Assembly (NCBI GenBank): GCA_013693815.1
Contig: CP059259.1
Coordinates: 1,522,038-1,529,664 of the forward strand
DNA: 7,627 nt
Direction of reading: 5' to 3'
Source of the DNA: Nocardioidaceae bacterium
Lineage (GTDB): Bacteria; Actinomycetota; Actinomycetes; Propionibacteriales; Nocardioidaceae
Both the position numbers and the translations under genes were made by a program. The number at the start of each line of letters is the position of its first letter. The stretch's first letter is position 1. A model generated the notes under the pieces. It ran no database searches. It was not told the DNA's origin and saw only the letters and a list, made by a program, of their open reading frames with translations. Positions 1 to 6,462 of this stretch are shown here, one piece after another.

Positions 1-309
1 GGTCGTGCTGAGATCACCGATGCCGCGCGTGCGCTGGCCCATGACGTTGCCGCCGGCAAGGTTCGCCCCAGGGGAGTCACCGAGGAGTTGCTCACCCGGT
101 ATCTGTACGTCCCGGAGTGGTCTGATGCCGACCTGGTGTGGCGCACCTCCGGGGAGCAGCGCCTGTCGAACTTCATGACCTGGCAATCGGCCTACGCGGA
201 GTTCGTGTTCAGCGACGTGTTGTGGCCTGATGTGGACCGTCGGCATCTGTGGGCCGCGATCGACGAGTACGCCCGCCGTGACCGCCGCTACGGAGGAGCC
301 GAGAAATGA
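1..309 (+). CDS. uppS: Isoprenyl (undecaprenyl-type) diphosphate synthase, C-terminal part
   Basis: Only the last 102 residues are inside the window; the reading frame is open from base 1. The segment WRTSGEQRLSNF followed by WQSAYAEFVF is conserved region V of cis-prenyltransferases: its arginines bind the pyrophosphate of isopentenyl diphosphate and the glutamate helps bind Mg2+. The ending DVLWPDVDRRHLWAAIDEYARRDRRYGG is typical of actinobacterial members. The family condenses isopentenyl diphosphate with an allylic diphosphate in cis to make the lipid carrier for peptidoglycan precursors, acting at the cytoplasmic face of the membrane. Chain length (short Z-FPP versus C50/C55) cannot be judged from this fragment. 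The stop lies 10 bases before the next start, suggesting co-transcription. Confidence 0.95.
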   Translation, partial: GRAEITDAARALAHDVAAGKVRPRGVTEELLTRYLYVPEWSDADLVWRTSGEQRLSNFMTWQSAYAEFVFSDVLWPDVDRRHLWAAIDEYARRDRRYGGAEK

Positions 310-319
310 GGGTCCAGCA

Positions 320-639
320 GTGATCGTCGTGACCCGCTTCCGGATCCCATCAGCCGAGGCCGACGAGTTCCGCGTTGGGCTGGAGGCCGCCCATGCCTTG
401 CTCGCCGGTCAGCGCGGATACGTGAGCGGGTCGATCGGACGCAACGTCGACGACCCGGAGCTCTGGTGCTGCAGACCCGCTGGGAGGGGCCAGGCGCGTA
501 TCGGCGAGGACTGGGGTCCTACGAGGTCAAGACCCGGGCTTGGCAACTGCTGGGCCGGGCACTCGACGAGCCCACCGCGTACGAGGTGGTCGAGCCCGGT
601 GGCTCGCTCAACCAAGCCGAGGCACGGGAAATCCTATAG
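320..639 (+). pseudogene. Antibiotic biosynthesis monooxygenase (ABM) domain protein, frameshifted
   Basis: Translation from GTG 320 gives VIVVTRFRIPSAEADEF, then HALLAGQRGYVSGSIGRN and DDPELW, the pattern of small dimeric ABM-fold (ferredoxin-like) proteins. After the tryptophan codon at 464-466 the frame becomes Cys/Arg/Pro-rich nonsense. Adding one G in the CTCTGGTGCTG stretch restores a coherent continuation in frame 1: VLQTRWEGPGAYRRGLGSYE, then VKTRAWQLLGRALDEPTAYE, ending AREIL and a TAG stop at 637-639. The repaired protein would be 106 residues, normal for the family. GAGG at 308-311 is a suitable ribosome site. ABM proteins act as cofactor-free or haem-linked oxygenases or have no known substrate; the role here cannot be inferred. 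The lesion is either a real one-base deletion or a sequencing error in a short G run. Confidence 0.85.
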
Positions 640-674
640 GAGCCGGGCCGATACCCTTGTCGGCGTCTAGCCTT

Positions 675-693
675 TGCCGACAGCCAGTCGGCA
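675..693 (+). other. Hairpin in the glyS leader
   Basis: TGCCGAC and GTCGGCA form a perfect 7-bp stem around the 5-base loop AGCCA, 25 bases before the glyS start. No T-tract follows, so it is not a classical terminator. A TANNNT -10-like element (TAGCCT, 668-673) lies just upstream without a convincing -35. The hairpin may end the upstream transcript or sit at the 5' end of the glyS message. Confidence 0.35.
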
Positions 694-718
694 CACCAGA
701 ACACCAGGGAGCACCGCC

Positions 719-2140
719 GTGGCCGCCAAGCCGTCCTCGACCGTCGACAATGTCGTCTCACTCGCCAAGCGGCGCGGATTCGTCTATCCCTGTGGTGAGA
801 TCTACGGCGGCACCCGCTCAGCTTGGGACTACGGCCCGCTGGGCGTCGAGTTGAAAGAGAACATCAAGCGGCAGTGGTGGCGCTCGATGGTGCAATCCCG
901 CGACGACATCGTGGGCTTGGACTCCTCGGTGATCCTGCCGCGCCAAGCCTGGGAGGCATCGGGCCACGTCGCCACCTTCACCGACCCGCTGACCGAGTGC
1001 CAGTCGTGTCACAAGCGATTCCGCGCCGATCATCTCCAAGAGCAGGCGTTCGAGAAAGCAGTGAAGAAGGGGACCGACTGGCTCACCCCCGACGACGTCG
1101 ACCTGGCGACGATCGCCTGCCCGAACTGCGGCACACGAGGCGCTTGGACCGAGCCGCGCCAGTTCTCAGGTCTGCTCAAGACCTACCTAGGTGTCATCGA
1201 GGACGAGTCCGGTCTGCACTATCTGCGTCCTGAGACCGCACAGGGCATCTTCCTCAACTTCGCCAATGTGGTGACCAGCTCCCGCAAGAAGCCGCCGTTC
1301 GGTATCGCCCAGATCGGCAAGTCCTTCCGCAACGAGATCACCCCGGGCAATTTCATCTTCCGCACGCGCGAGTTCGAGCAGATGGAGATGGAGTTCTTCG
1401 TGGTGCCCGGCACCGACGAGGAATGGCACCAGTACTGGATCGATGAGCGCACTCGGTGGTACACCGACCTCGGCATCAAGGCCGACAACCTGCGGCACTA
1501 CGAGCACCCCAAGGAGAAATTGTCCCACTACTCCAAGCGGACCGTGGACATCGAATACAGGTTCGACTTCGCCGGGTCGGAGTGGGGTGAGCTCGAGGGC
1601 ATCGCCAATCGCACTGACTTCGACCTGAGCACCCACGCCGAGCACTCCGGCAAAGACCTGTCCTACTTCGACCAGGCCGCCGATACCCGCTATGTTCCCT
1701 ATGTCATCGAGCCGGCTGCCGGTCTGTCCCGCAGCTTGATGACCTTCCTGGTCGACGCCTACGACGAAGACGAGGCTCCCAACACGAAGGGCGGCGTCGA
1801 CAAGCGCCTGGTGTTGCGGCTGGACCCACGGCTCGCGCCGGTTAAAGCCGCGGTGCTGCCGCTGTCACGCAATGCCGACCTCACCCCCAAGGCGAAGGAC
1901 CTGGCGGCGCAACTGCGGCAGCACTGGAACGTGGAGTTCGACGATGCCGGCGCGATCGGCAAGCGCTACCGCCGCCAGGACGAGATCGGCACACCGTTCT
2001 GTGTGACCGTCGACTTCGACAGTCTGGAGGACAACGCGGTTACGATCCGATCCCGCGACACCATGGAGCAGACACGAGTCGGCATCGACAACGTCGTCGG
2101 GTATCTCGCCGGGAATTCCTTTGGGCTTCTGGGTTGTTGA
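719..2140 (+). CDS. glyS: Glycyl-tRNA synthetase (alpha2, class II)
   Basis: Charges tRNA-Gly with glycine using ATP in the cytoplasm. The 473-residue length fits the single-chain homodimeric (glyQS-like) type. The N-terminal region has the conserved [18 protein letters not shown] segment. Two CxxC pairs (C94-QS-C97, C134-PN-C137) sit in the insertion that often binds zinc. Class II motif 2 is [20 protein letters not shown] (from about residue 203), and motif 3 is [10 protein letters not shown] (from residue 335, arginine 338 contacting ATP). The last roughly 100 residues are the anticodon-binding domain. GTG 719 is chosen because AGGGA lies 8 bases upstream and the protein begins at the usual family point; a TTG at 674 would add 15 unrelated residues. 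The C-terminus NSFGLLGC is slightly longer than the usual YLAxRLxGC-like ending but the frame is intact. Confidence 0.98.
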   Translation: MAAKPSSTVDNVVSLAKRRGFVYPCGEIYGGTRSAWDYGPLGVELKENIKRQWWRSMVQSRDDIVGLDSSVILPRQAWEASGHVATFTDPLTECQSCHKRFRADHLQEQAFEKAVKKGTDWLTPDDVDLATIACPNCGTRGAWTEPRQFSGLLKTYLGVIEDESGLHYLRPETAQGIFLNFANVVTSSRKKPPFGIAQIGKSFRNEITPGNFIFRTREFEQMEMEFFVVPGTDEEWHQYWIDERTRWYTDLGIKADNLRHYEHPKEKLSHYSKRTVDIEYRFDFAGSEWGELEGIANRTDFDLSTHAEHSGKDLSYFDQAADTRYVPYVIEPAAGLSRSLMTFLVDAYDEDEAPNTKGGVDKRLVLRLDPRLAPVKAAVLPLSRNADLTPKAKDLAAQLRQHWNVEFDDAGAIGKRYRRQDEIGTPFCVTVDFDSLEDNAVTIRSRDTMEQTRVGIDNVVGYLAGNSFGLLGC

Positions 2141-2164
2141 ACAGGATCTCTTCACGCGCTCCGG

Positions 2165-2177
2165 CACAATAGCCAGG
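2165..2177 (+). promoter_or_regulatory. Possible -10 element and leaderless start of the lipoprotein gene
   Basis: CACAAT at 2165-2170 is followed after 6 bases by the GTG start codon, and no GGAG-like ribosome site precedes that GTG. This is the geometry of leaderless transcripts common in actinobacteria. No good -35 lies 16-18 bases upstream, so read-through from glyS is equally possible. Confidence 0.25.
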
Positions 2178-2800
2178 TGACCACCCCCGTCCGTCTTGTG
2201 ATCGCGACCGCCGTCCTCGGCGTGCTCGTGTCGCTGAGCGCATGCAGTGGCGACGATCCGGAGGGGTCGACCTCGACTCAAGGGCCGACTCAGACGCCGA
2301 CGACCTCGCAATCCCCGACGCCCTCGGTTGCGGTGCCCGAGGGCGTCGTCTTGACCGATCCGGGTTCGGCGCTGGCATTCGGCGACACCGCGACCGTCGC
2401 GTACGCACCGGAAGAGGGCATCTCCACAGTGCTCGCGATCACGGTGGAGGGCTCCCGGCCGGCCAAGCGCCGAGATATCGAGCACGGATTCGTCCTCGAC
2501 ACCGACTACAAGAAGAACGCCAACTATTTCTACGTCGACGTCATGGTCGAGAACCTTGGCACCGGCAAGCTCGGCCGTCGTGACGTTCCGGTCTGGGGTG
2601 TCAGTCAGGATGACCATCTGTTACCGCCGGTGCTGTTCGATTCGGCGTTCCCGAAGTGTCCGTCCAAGCGCTTGCCCAAGAACTTCGGCCAGGGCAAGAC
2701 CTTCCAGACCTGCCTGGTGTTCCCCTCGCCCGATGGCGGGGATCTGGTCGGGGTGCGGTACCAGCAGGCCGAGACGGACCAGCCGATCGACTGGAGCTGA
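2177..2800 (+). CDS. Secreted lipoprotein of unknown function
   Basis: A 207-residue protein. Its N-terminus is a short basic start, a hydrophobic stretch (residues 5-19) and the lipobox L20-S-A-C23, so Cys23 should be lipidated and the protein anchored on the outer face of the membrane. Residues 24 to about 52 are a Ser/Thr/Pro-rich linker. The remaining roughly 150 residues include TVAYAPEEGISTVLAITVEG and NYFYVDVMVENLGTG, a beta-sandwich-like pattern as in DUF4352/telokin-type lipoprotein domains, and two cysteines (AFPKCPSK, FQTCLVF) that could form a disulfide. I do not recognise a specific family. It lies 36 bases after glyS and 3 bases before dusB, so it may share their transcript, but nothing indicates a functional link. 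Confidence 0.85.
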   Translation: MTTPVRLVIATAVLGVLVSLSACSGDDPEGSTSTQGPTQTPTTSQSPTPSVAVPEGVVLTDPGSALAFGDTATVAYAPEEGISTVLAITVEGSRPAKRRDIEHGFVLDTDYKKNANYFYVDVMVENLGTGKLGRRDVPVWGVSQDDHLLPPVLFDSAFPKCPSKRLPKNFGQGKTFQTCLVFPSPDGGDLVGVRYQQAETDQPIDWS

Positions 2801-2803
2801 GTA

Positions 2804-3958
2804 GTGGGAAGCACCCATCAGGTTCCTGCCGTTCACCCGGCGTTGCGCCTGGGGCCGCTCGCCGTGACCACCCCGGTGGTGTTGGCGCCGATGGCCGGTA
2901 TCACCAATGCCGCCTATCGGCGGCTGTGTCGCGAGCAGGGAGCCGGTCTGTACGTCTGCGAGATGATCACCTCCCGCGGCGTTGTCGAGCGCGATACCAC
3001 CACGATGTCGATGCTGGTGTTCGACGAGACCGAGGACGTGCGATCGGTCCAGTTGTACGGCACCGATCCGGTCTATATCGCCAAGGCTGCCGAGATCTTG
3101 TGCGCCGAATACGGCGTTGCTCACATCGACCTCAACTTCGGCTGCCCGGTGCCCAAGGTCACCCGCAAGGGCGGCGGAGGCGCGCTCCCGTGGAAACGGA
3201 GCCTGCTCGGAGCGATTCTCGCAGCGGCGGTCAGTGCAGCCGACCCGTATGGCGTCCCGGTCACGATGAAGACCCGCAAGGGTATCGATGACGAGCACCT
3301 CACCTACCTCGATGCCGGCCGGATTGCCGAAGAGTCCGGTTGCGCGGCGATCGCGTTGCATGGTCGTACGGTCAGCCAGGCTTACTCCGGATTCGCCGAC
3401 TGGGACGCGATCGCCGATCTGGTCTCCCACGTCTCGATCCCGGTGCTGGGCAACGGCGACATCTGGGAGGCCGCCGACGCGATCCGCATGGTCGAGCTAA
3501 CCGGCGCCGCAGGCGTGGTGGTCGGGCGCGGCTGCCTGGGGCGACCCTGGCTGTTCCGCGACCTCGCCGCAGCGTTCGCGGGTGAGTCTGTCGCGACGCT
3601 GCCGAGGTTGGGTGAGGTGACCGCGATGATGCGCCGACATGCGGAGCTGCTATGCCAGCACATGGGCGAGAAGCGCGGCTGCAAGGAGTTCCGCAAGCAC
3701 GTCTCCTGGTATCTGAAGGGCTTTCGCGCAGGTGGGCCGTTGCGGCACAACCTCGCCTTGGTCTCCACGCTGGCCGATCTCGATGCGCTGCTGGCAGAGC
3801 TCGATCCGGATGAGCTGTTCCCGGTGGCCGAGTTGGGCACGCCACGAGGCCGACAGGGGAGTCCGCGCACAGTCGCGCTACCTCAGGGGTGGCTTGATAA
3901 CCGTGACGATCTTGCTCAGGTTGTGCGTGAGGACGCAGGTGAGACCACGGGTGGCTAG
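2804..3958 (+). CDS. dusB: tRNA-dihydrouridine synthase
   Basis: An FMN-dependent enzyme that reduces uridines to dihydrouridine in tRNA, using NADPH. The 384-residue chain has the DUS TIM barrel first: APMAGITNAAYRRL (residues 28-41, FMN loop), SVQLYGTDP, and DLNFGCPVPKVTRKGGGGAL with catalytic Cys114. MKTRKG, ALHGRT, LGNGDI and GVVVGRGCLGRPWLF follow as FMN phosphate and ribityl contacts. The C-terminal helical tRNA-binding domain contains KEFRKHVSWYLKGF. GTG 2804 is supported by GGAG at 2793-2796 and by three bases of spacing after the lipoprotein stop, indicating an operon. Bacterial DusB/NifR3-type sequence is clear; exact uridine specificity is not shown. In many actinobacteria dgt or dnaG follows this gene, but not here. 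Confidence 0.97.
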   Translation: MGSTHQVPAVHPALRLGPLAVTTPVVLAPMAGITNAAYRRLCREQGAGLYVCEMITSRGVVERDTTTMSMLVFDETEDVRSVQLYGTDPVYIAKAAEILCAEYGVAHIDLNFGCPVPKVTRKGGGGALPWKRSLLGAILAAAVSAADPYGVPVTMKTRKGIDDEHLTYLDAGRIAEESGCAAIALHGRTVSQAYSGFADWDAIADLVSHVSIPVLGNGDIWEAADAIRMVELTGAAGVVVGRGCLGRPWLFRDLAAAFAGESVATLPRLGEVTAMMRRHAELLCQHMGEKRGCKEFRKHVSWYLKGFRAGGPLRHNLALVSTLADLDALLAELDPDELFPVAELGTPRGRQGSPRTVALPQGWLDNRDDLAQVVREDAGETTGG

Positions 3959-3991
3959 CCGTGGAGATCGAGGCGTCGGTCTTGCCACGGC
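3958..3991 (+). terminator. Candidate hairpin terminator at the end of dusB
   Basis: GCCGTGG (3958-3964) and CCACGGC (3985-3991) pair perfectly over 7 bp, starting at the last base of the dusB stop codon. The loop is 20 bases and no T-run follows. It could be a weak actinobacterial-style terminator or mRNA-end stabiliser. Confidence 0.35.
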
Positions 3992-4144
3992 ATGTCGGTT
4001 CACCGTCCGATATATCCCGCAGAATCATGTTATGCCTGGTATTGCGTGATGGATGTCATGGGCAATCCGTGACGAGCGGGCCATTCTCCACCCTCGCTCA
4101 AGCTGCATCCTCGAAAAGTCGCCTTGGCGATGCGCAGAGCGCGC
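3992..4144. other. Non-coding stretch between dusB and the kinase gene
   Basis: I see no supported gene here. Short open frames exist on both strands but lack ribosome sites and recognisable protein sequence. Together with the hairpins on either side this forms an approximately 350-base gap between dusB and the kinase, long for this otherwise compact window. It may mark a rearrangement junction between the core cluster and the following block. Confidence 0.4.
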
Positions 4145-4190
4145 GCCGGTGACCGTCTCGACTGGGCGGGGACGAGACGGCAACGCCGGC
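4145..4190. other. Two-part stem-loop
   Basis: CCGTCTCG (4153-4160) pairs with CGAGACGG (4173-4180), and an outer GCCGG (4145-4149) pairs with CCGGC (4186-4190) across a small internal loop. The 12-base loop is G-rich. No T-tract follows. It may be a second terminator for dusB or a structured RNA/DNA element. Confidence 0.4.
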
Positions 4191-4216
4191 ACGGTGAGTA
4201 ATCGCCGCTGATGGCG

Positions 4217-4236
4217 CGAGAGATTGCGATCTCTTG
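4217..4236. other. Short hairpin or operator-like palindrome before the terminator
   Basis: AGAGAT-TGCG-ATCTCT (4219-4234) is a perfect 6-bp inverted repeat with a tetraloop, extendable by a G-T and a C-G pair. It abuts the strong terminator hairpin that follows. It could be part of the termination structure, or a protein-binding dyad. Confidence 0.4.
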
Positions 4237-4286
4237 GGTGGGGCTTCGCGAGACCGGGGGTTGGCGAGGCCCCGCCTTTGATTTTG
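4236..4286 (+). terminator. Strong intrinsic terminator before the kinase gene
   Basis: The arm at 4236-4249 (core GGGGCTTCGC) pairs with 4264-4277 (core GCGAGGCCCC) to form a stem of about 14 bp with three G-T wobbles and a 14-base loop. It is followed immediately by the T-rich TTTGATTTTG (4277-4286). It should stop transcription arriving from dusB and isolate the kinase/regulator pair; attenuation of a longer leader is the alternative. Confidence 0.65.
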
Positions 4287-4293
4287 TCCGCTC

Positions 4294-4307
4294 TATGATT
4301 CGGGGCA
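4294..4307 (+). promoter_or_regulatory. Candidate promoter with leaderless start for the kinase gene
   Basis: TATGAT (4294-4299), a near-consensus -10 hexamer, lies 7 bases before ATG 4307, so transcription would begin at or next to the A of the start codon. There is no AG-rich ribosome site at the usual distance. No clear -35 is seen because the 3' arm of the terminator occupies that place. Confidence 0.4.
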
Positions 4308-5503
4308 TGGTGGGGGAACGAGAGGTCGAAAGGCGTAAGCGAGGCTTCCCTGCCATCTTCGCTAAGGGCGCCATGTCGGCTCCGGTGGCCCTTGCGCTTC
4401 CCGGAGTCTGGCTACTGTTCCTGCTGCTCCCGGTCAGTGCCCGTTGGAGTGACCGCGGCGAGGGTGAGGTCCAGATCGGGTATGCCGCGATCGCGGCATT
4501 CGCTGTGCTCTATCTGTCCGCCTTCGAGATGCTGCGCCGGGGTCGAGACCGCGAGACCGCCGAGCTATCGATGCGGACCGGGGTCTTTCTCATCTGCGCC
4601 ATGGTCGTGGCCGATGTGATCATCGTCTCCAGCCTCGGGCAGCGCGCTACCGGGACGGCCATCTATCTCGCTGTCGTCGCGGTGGTGCTGCTCCCGGTGA
4701 TCTCCGCCGCGGTGCTGATCGTCTCAATGGCGACAGCGCTGCTGGTTGCCTCGTTCGTGGTCGACGGTTGGGACCCGGACTGGGCAACGCCGGCGCTGGT
4801 GCTGTGCGCGGGCTTCCTGATGTGGGGCATCCGGCGCATCGTCGAGCGAAACCAAGCTCTGATTACCCAGCGTGAGCAGTCCACGGCCAAGCTCCTGCAA
4901 CAGGAGCGCAGCCGCTTCGCCCAAGATCTGCACGACATCCTGGGGCACTCGCTGACCGTTATCGCAGTCAAGTCCGAACTCGCCGGCAAACTCATCGACA
5001 TCGACCTGGATCGGGCCAGGACCGAAGTGCAGGACCTGGAGCGACTCGCGCGCGACGCTCTGGCCGACGTACGCAGGGCAGTGCACGGGTACAAGGATCT
5101 CAGCCTGGTGACAGAGATCCCCAAAGCGCGACAGGCCCTGGAGTCCGCGGGTATCGAAGCGCAGCTGCCCCGATTCGTGGCGCATGTGGATCCACATCTG
5201 CGCGACCTGTTCGCGTGGACCATGCGTGAGGGCATCACCAACGTGATCCGACACAGTTCGGCCAGCATCTGCACCGTCGAGCTGTACTCCGATCGGATCA
5301 TCATCGAAGACGACGGAGTCGGCCTGCCCGGTGGTGACACGACGAGGGATCCCAAGCAGGACGAATCCTGGGAGAGGGTCGGCGCCGGACACGGGCTCAG
5401 TGGCCTGGTCGAGCGAGCCTCGGCGGTCGGTGCCGAGGTGCGTACCCGTAGCCTGCCCACGGGCGGTTTCATTCTCGAAGTGGTGGGAGGGCCGAAGCCG
5501 TGA
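4307..5503 (+). CDS. Membrane sensor histidine kinase, NarL/DesK type
   Basis: With ATG 4307 the protein has 398 residues. About five or six hydrophobic segments (roughly 25-43, 56-76, 91-110, 117-152 and 160-177) form a membrane sensor with no large external domain. A short coiled linker leads to the HisKA_3 dimerisation domain RFAQDLHDILGHSLTVIAVK, with phospho-acceptor His209. The HATPase_c domain shows an N box (EGITNVIRHS, Asn312), a G1 box (DDGVGLPG, 335-342) and a G2 box (GAGHGLSGL, from 359). The architecture resembles DesK/LiaS kinases that read membrane state or envelope stress; the actual signal is unknown. ATG 4307 is preferred over an in-frame ATG at 4211 because the latter would place the terminator hairpin inside the coding region. 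Its end overlaps the regulator gene by 4 bases, so the two are a pair. Confidence 0.93.
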   Translation: MVGEREVERRKRGFPAIFAKGAMSAPVALALPGVWLLFLLLPVSARWSDRGEGEVQIGYAAIAAFAVLYLSAFEMLRRGRDRETAELSMRTGVFLICAMVVADVIIVSSLGQRATGTAIYLAVVAVVLLPVISAAVLIVSMATALLVASFVVDGWDPDWATPALVLCAGFLMWGIRRIVERNQALITQREQSTAKLLQQERSRFAQDLHDILGHSLTVIAVKSELAGKLIDIDLDRARTEVQDLERLARDALADVRRAVHGYKDLSLVTEIPKARQALESAGIEAQLPRFVAHVDPHLRDLFAWTMREGITNVIRHSSASICTVELYSDRIIIEDDGVGLPGGDTTRDPKQDESWERVGAGHGLSGLVERASAVGAEVRTRSLPTGGFILEVVGGPKP

Positions 5504-6111
5504 GCGTGATCCGACTGGTGTTGGCCGATGACCAGGCGTTGGTGCGTGGCGCCCTGGCGGCGCTACTCAATCTCGAGCCCGACCTCGACGTCGTAGCCGA
5601 GGTCGGTAGCGGTGACCAAGTGCTGCAAGCCTGCATCGACCATCGCGCCGACGTAGCGGTCCTGGACGTTGAGATGCCGGGCTTGGACGGTATCGAGGCG
5701 ACCAACCAGATCAAGCGCACTCTCGCTGGAACTCGCGTCCTGATCGTCACCACGTTCGGTCGGCCGGGCTATCTGCGTCGAGCGCTGCAGTCGGGGGCCG
5801 ACGGCTTCTTGGTCAAGGACACTCCGGCCAAGCAACTGGCCGATGCCGTACGTAGGGTGCACGGCGGACTGCGGGTGGTCGATGCTGCGTTGGTGGCTGA
5901 CTCCATCGCCACCGGAGAGTCGCCACTGACCGCGCGGGAGACCGACGTGCTGCGAGCCGCGGTCGGTGGAGACACCGTCGCCGCGATCGCGGAGAAGCTC
6001 GCGCTCTCGGAAGGAACGGTGCGCAACCACCTGTCTGCCGCGATCGGTAAGACCGGCGCTGCAACGCGGGCCGAGGCTGCGCGGATAGCCACCGATAACG
6101 GCTGGCTCTAA
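5500..6111 (+). CDS. NarL/FixJ (DesR-like) response regulator
   Basis: A DNA-binding transcription regulator of 203 residues, partner of the kinase just upstream. The receiver domain (1 to about 120) has the acidic pair D10/D11, phospho-acceptor D56 in AVLDVEMPG, Thr84/85 in VTTFGRPGYL and Lys106 in FLVKDTPAK. The LuxR-type helix-turn-helix (about 141-200) reads LTARETDVLRAA, then IAEKLALSEGTVRNHLSAAI, with the recognition helix at GTVRNHLSA. GTG 5500 overlaps the kinase stop as GTGA and has GGAGG at 5486-5490, typical of translational coupling. No transporter or desaturase gene, the common neighbours of DesKR-like pairs, lies next to it, so targets cannot be assigned from context. The stop TAA coincides with the edge of a palindromic mobile element. 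Confidence 0.95.
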   Translation: MSVIRLVLADDQALVRGALAALLNLEPDLDVVAEVGSGDQVLQACIDHRADVAVLDVEMPGLDGIEATNQIKRTLAGTRVLIVTTFGRPGYLRRALQSGADGFLVKDTPAKQLADAVRRVHGGLRVVDAALVADSIATGESPLTARETDVLRAAVGGDTVAAIAEKLALSEGTVRNHLSAAIGKTGAATRAEAARIATDNGWL

Positions 6112-6266
6112 GAGCGTGCGCCAATAGATTCCGCCCGCTACGCCCCACGAGGTGGCACCCTGGCTGCGTTGCGGCCGCTCGACAGGCCTCCAGCCTGCCT
6201 TCGCAACCCCGCCTTGCCAGAGGCCTCGCGGCGCTCGCAACGGCGTTCCCTACTGGCACACGCTCT
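6111..6266. mobile_element. MITE-like palindromic element with about 17-bp terminal inverted repeats
   Basis: The left end AGAGCGTGCGCCAATAG (6111-6127) and the right end CTACTGGCACACGCTCT (6250-6266) are inverted repeats with 15 of 17 matches. Nested inside are further inverted pairs: CGAGG/CCTCG (6148-6152, 6224-6228), CTGGC/GCCAG (6160-6164, 6216-6220), GTTGCG/CGCAAC (6168-6173, 6202-6207) and CAGGC/GCCTG (6183-6187, 6193-6197). The whole can therefore fold on itself. It encodes no protein. If the element is taken as 6112-6265 it is flanked by TAA on both sides (6109-6111, 6266-6268), consistent with the 3-bp TNA duplications of IS5-family (IS1031/IS427-like) elements. The hairpin may also terminate the regulator transcript. 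I do not recognise a named element. Confidence 0.7.
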
Positions 6267-6310
6267 AAGTATCGCTATCCGTAAATTCGTCGCAAAACGG
6301 CCCGTTTCAT

Positions 6311-6326
6311 AGTGACGCCCGTCACT
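6311..6326. promoter_or_regulatory. CRP/GlxR-type binding site
   Basis: AGTGAC-GCCC-GTCACT is a perfect 16-base palindrome containing GTGA-N6-TCAC, the core of the CRP/FNR-family consensus TGTGA-N6-TCACA used by cAMP-responsive regulators (mycobacterial CRP, corynebacterial GlxR). It lies about 140 bases upstream of the secreted SH3b protein start, in a non-coding region where such a site could act. Confidence 0.5.
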
Positions 6327-6366
6327 GTCAGAGGGTCGAAACATGCGAACCTGGTGGGTTCTGTGT

Positions 6367-6396
6367 TTGACTCCAAGCCTTCCCCTAGTTCGATAA
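6367..6396 (+). promoter_or_regulatory. Possible promoter of the SH3b/peptidase-like gene
   Basis: TTGACT (6367-6372) is a good -35 match. The best-placed -10 is TCGATA (6390-6395, 17-base spacer) or CGATAA (one base later), both weak. If used, transcription would start near 6402, leaving a leader of about 60 bases and putting the CRP-like palindrome about 83 bases upstream. The rest of 6268-6462 holds no gene that I can support. Confidence 0.35.
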
Positions 6397-6462
6397 CGGA
6401 CTGATCCGCGCCCGAAAGCCGGTCCCGCTAGGGTCTGGCCACATGTTTGGAGGAGTGCCCGC

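Noticed and set aside
674..718. TTG start for glyS at 674
   Set aside because: It lies in the leader hairpin and adds 15 non-homologous residues, while GTG 719 has a good ribosome site.
640..718. T-box leader for glyS
   Set aside because: The region is only about 80 bases and lacks a specifier stem or T-box sequence; only a simple 7-bp hairpin is present.
1865..2617. Long minus-strand open frame (250 codons) across the end of glyS and the lipoprotein gene
   Set aside because: It is antisense to two well-supported genes, has no recognisable domains, and is explained by GC-rich third-position bias.
2621..3430. Long minus-strand open frame (269 codons) opposite dusB
   Set aside because: It mirrors a clear DusB coding frame; its sequence is low-complexity Gly/Arg/His-rich with no family signature.
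3961..4152. Small open frame after dusB
   Set aside because: GTG start without ribosome site, overlapping hairpins, and no protein-like composition.
4211..4306. Upstream ATG that would lengthen the kinase by 32 residues
   Set aside because: The extra stretch is made of hairpin and terminator sequence and the encoded residues are not kinase-like; ATG 4307 begins next to a basic N-terminus before the first membrane segment.
4663..5472. Long minus-strand open frame opposite the histidine kinase
   Set aside because: It is Ser/Arg-rich antisense translation of a confirmed gene, with no start context.
6268..6462. c-di-AMP (ydaO) riboswitch before the SH3b gene
   Set aside because: This class often precedes actinobacterial wall-hydrolase genes, but I could not find its conserved purine-rich core motifs here.
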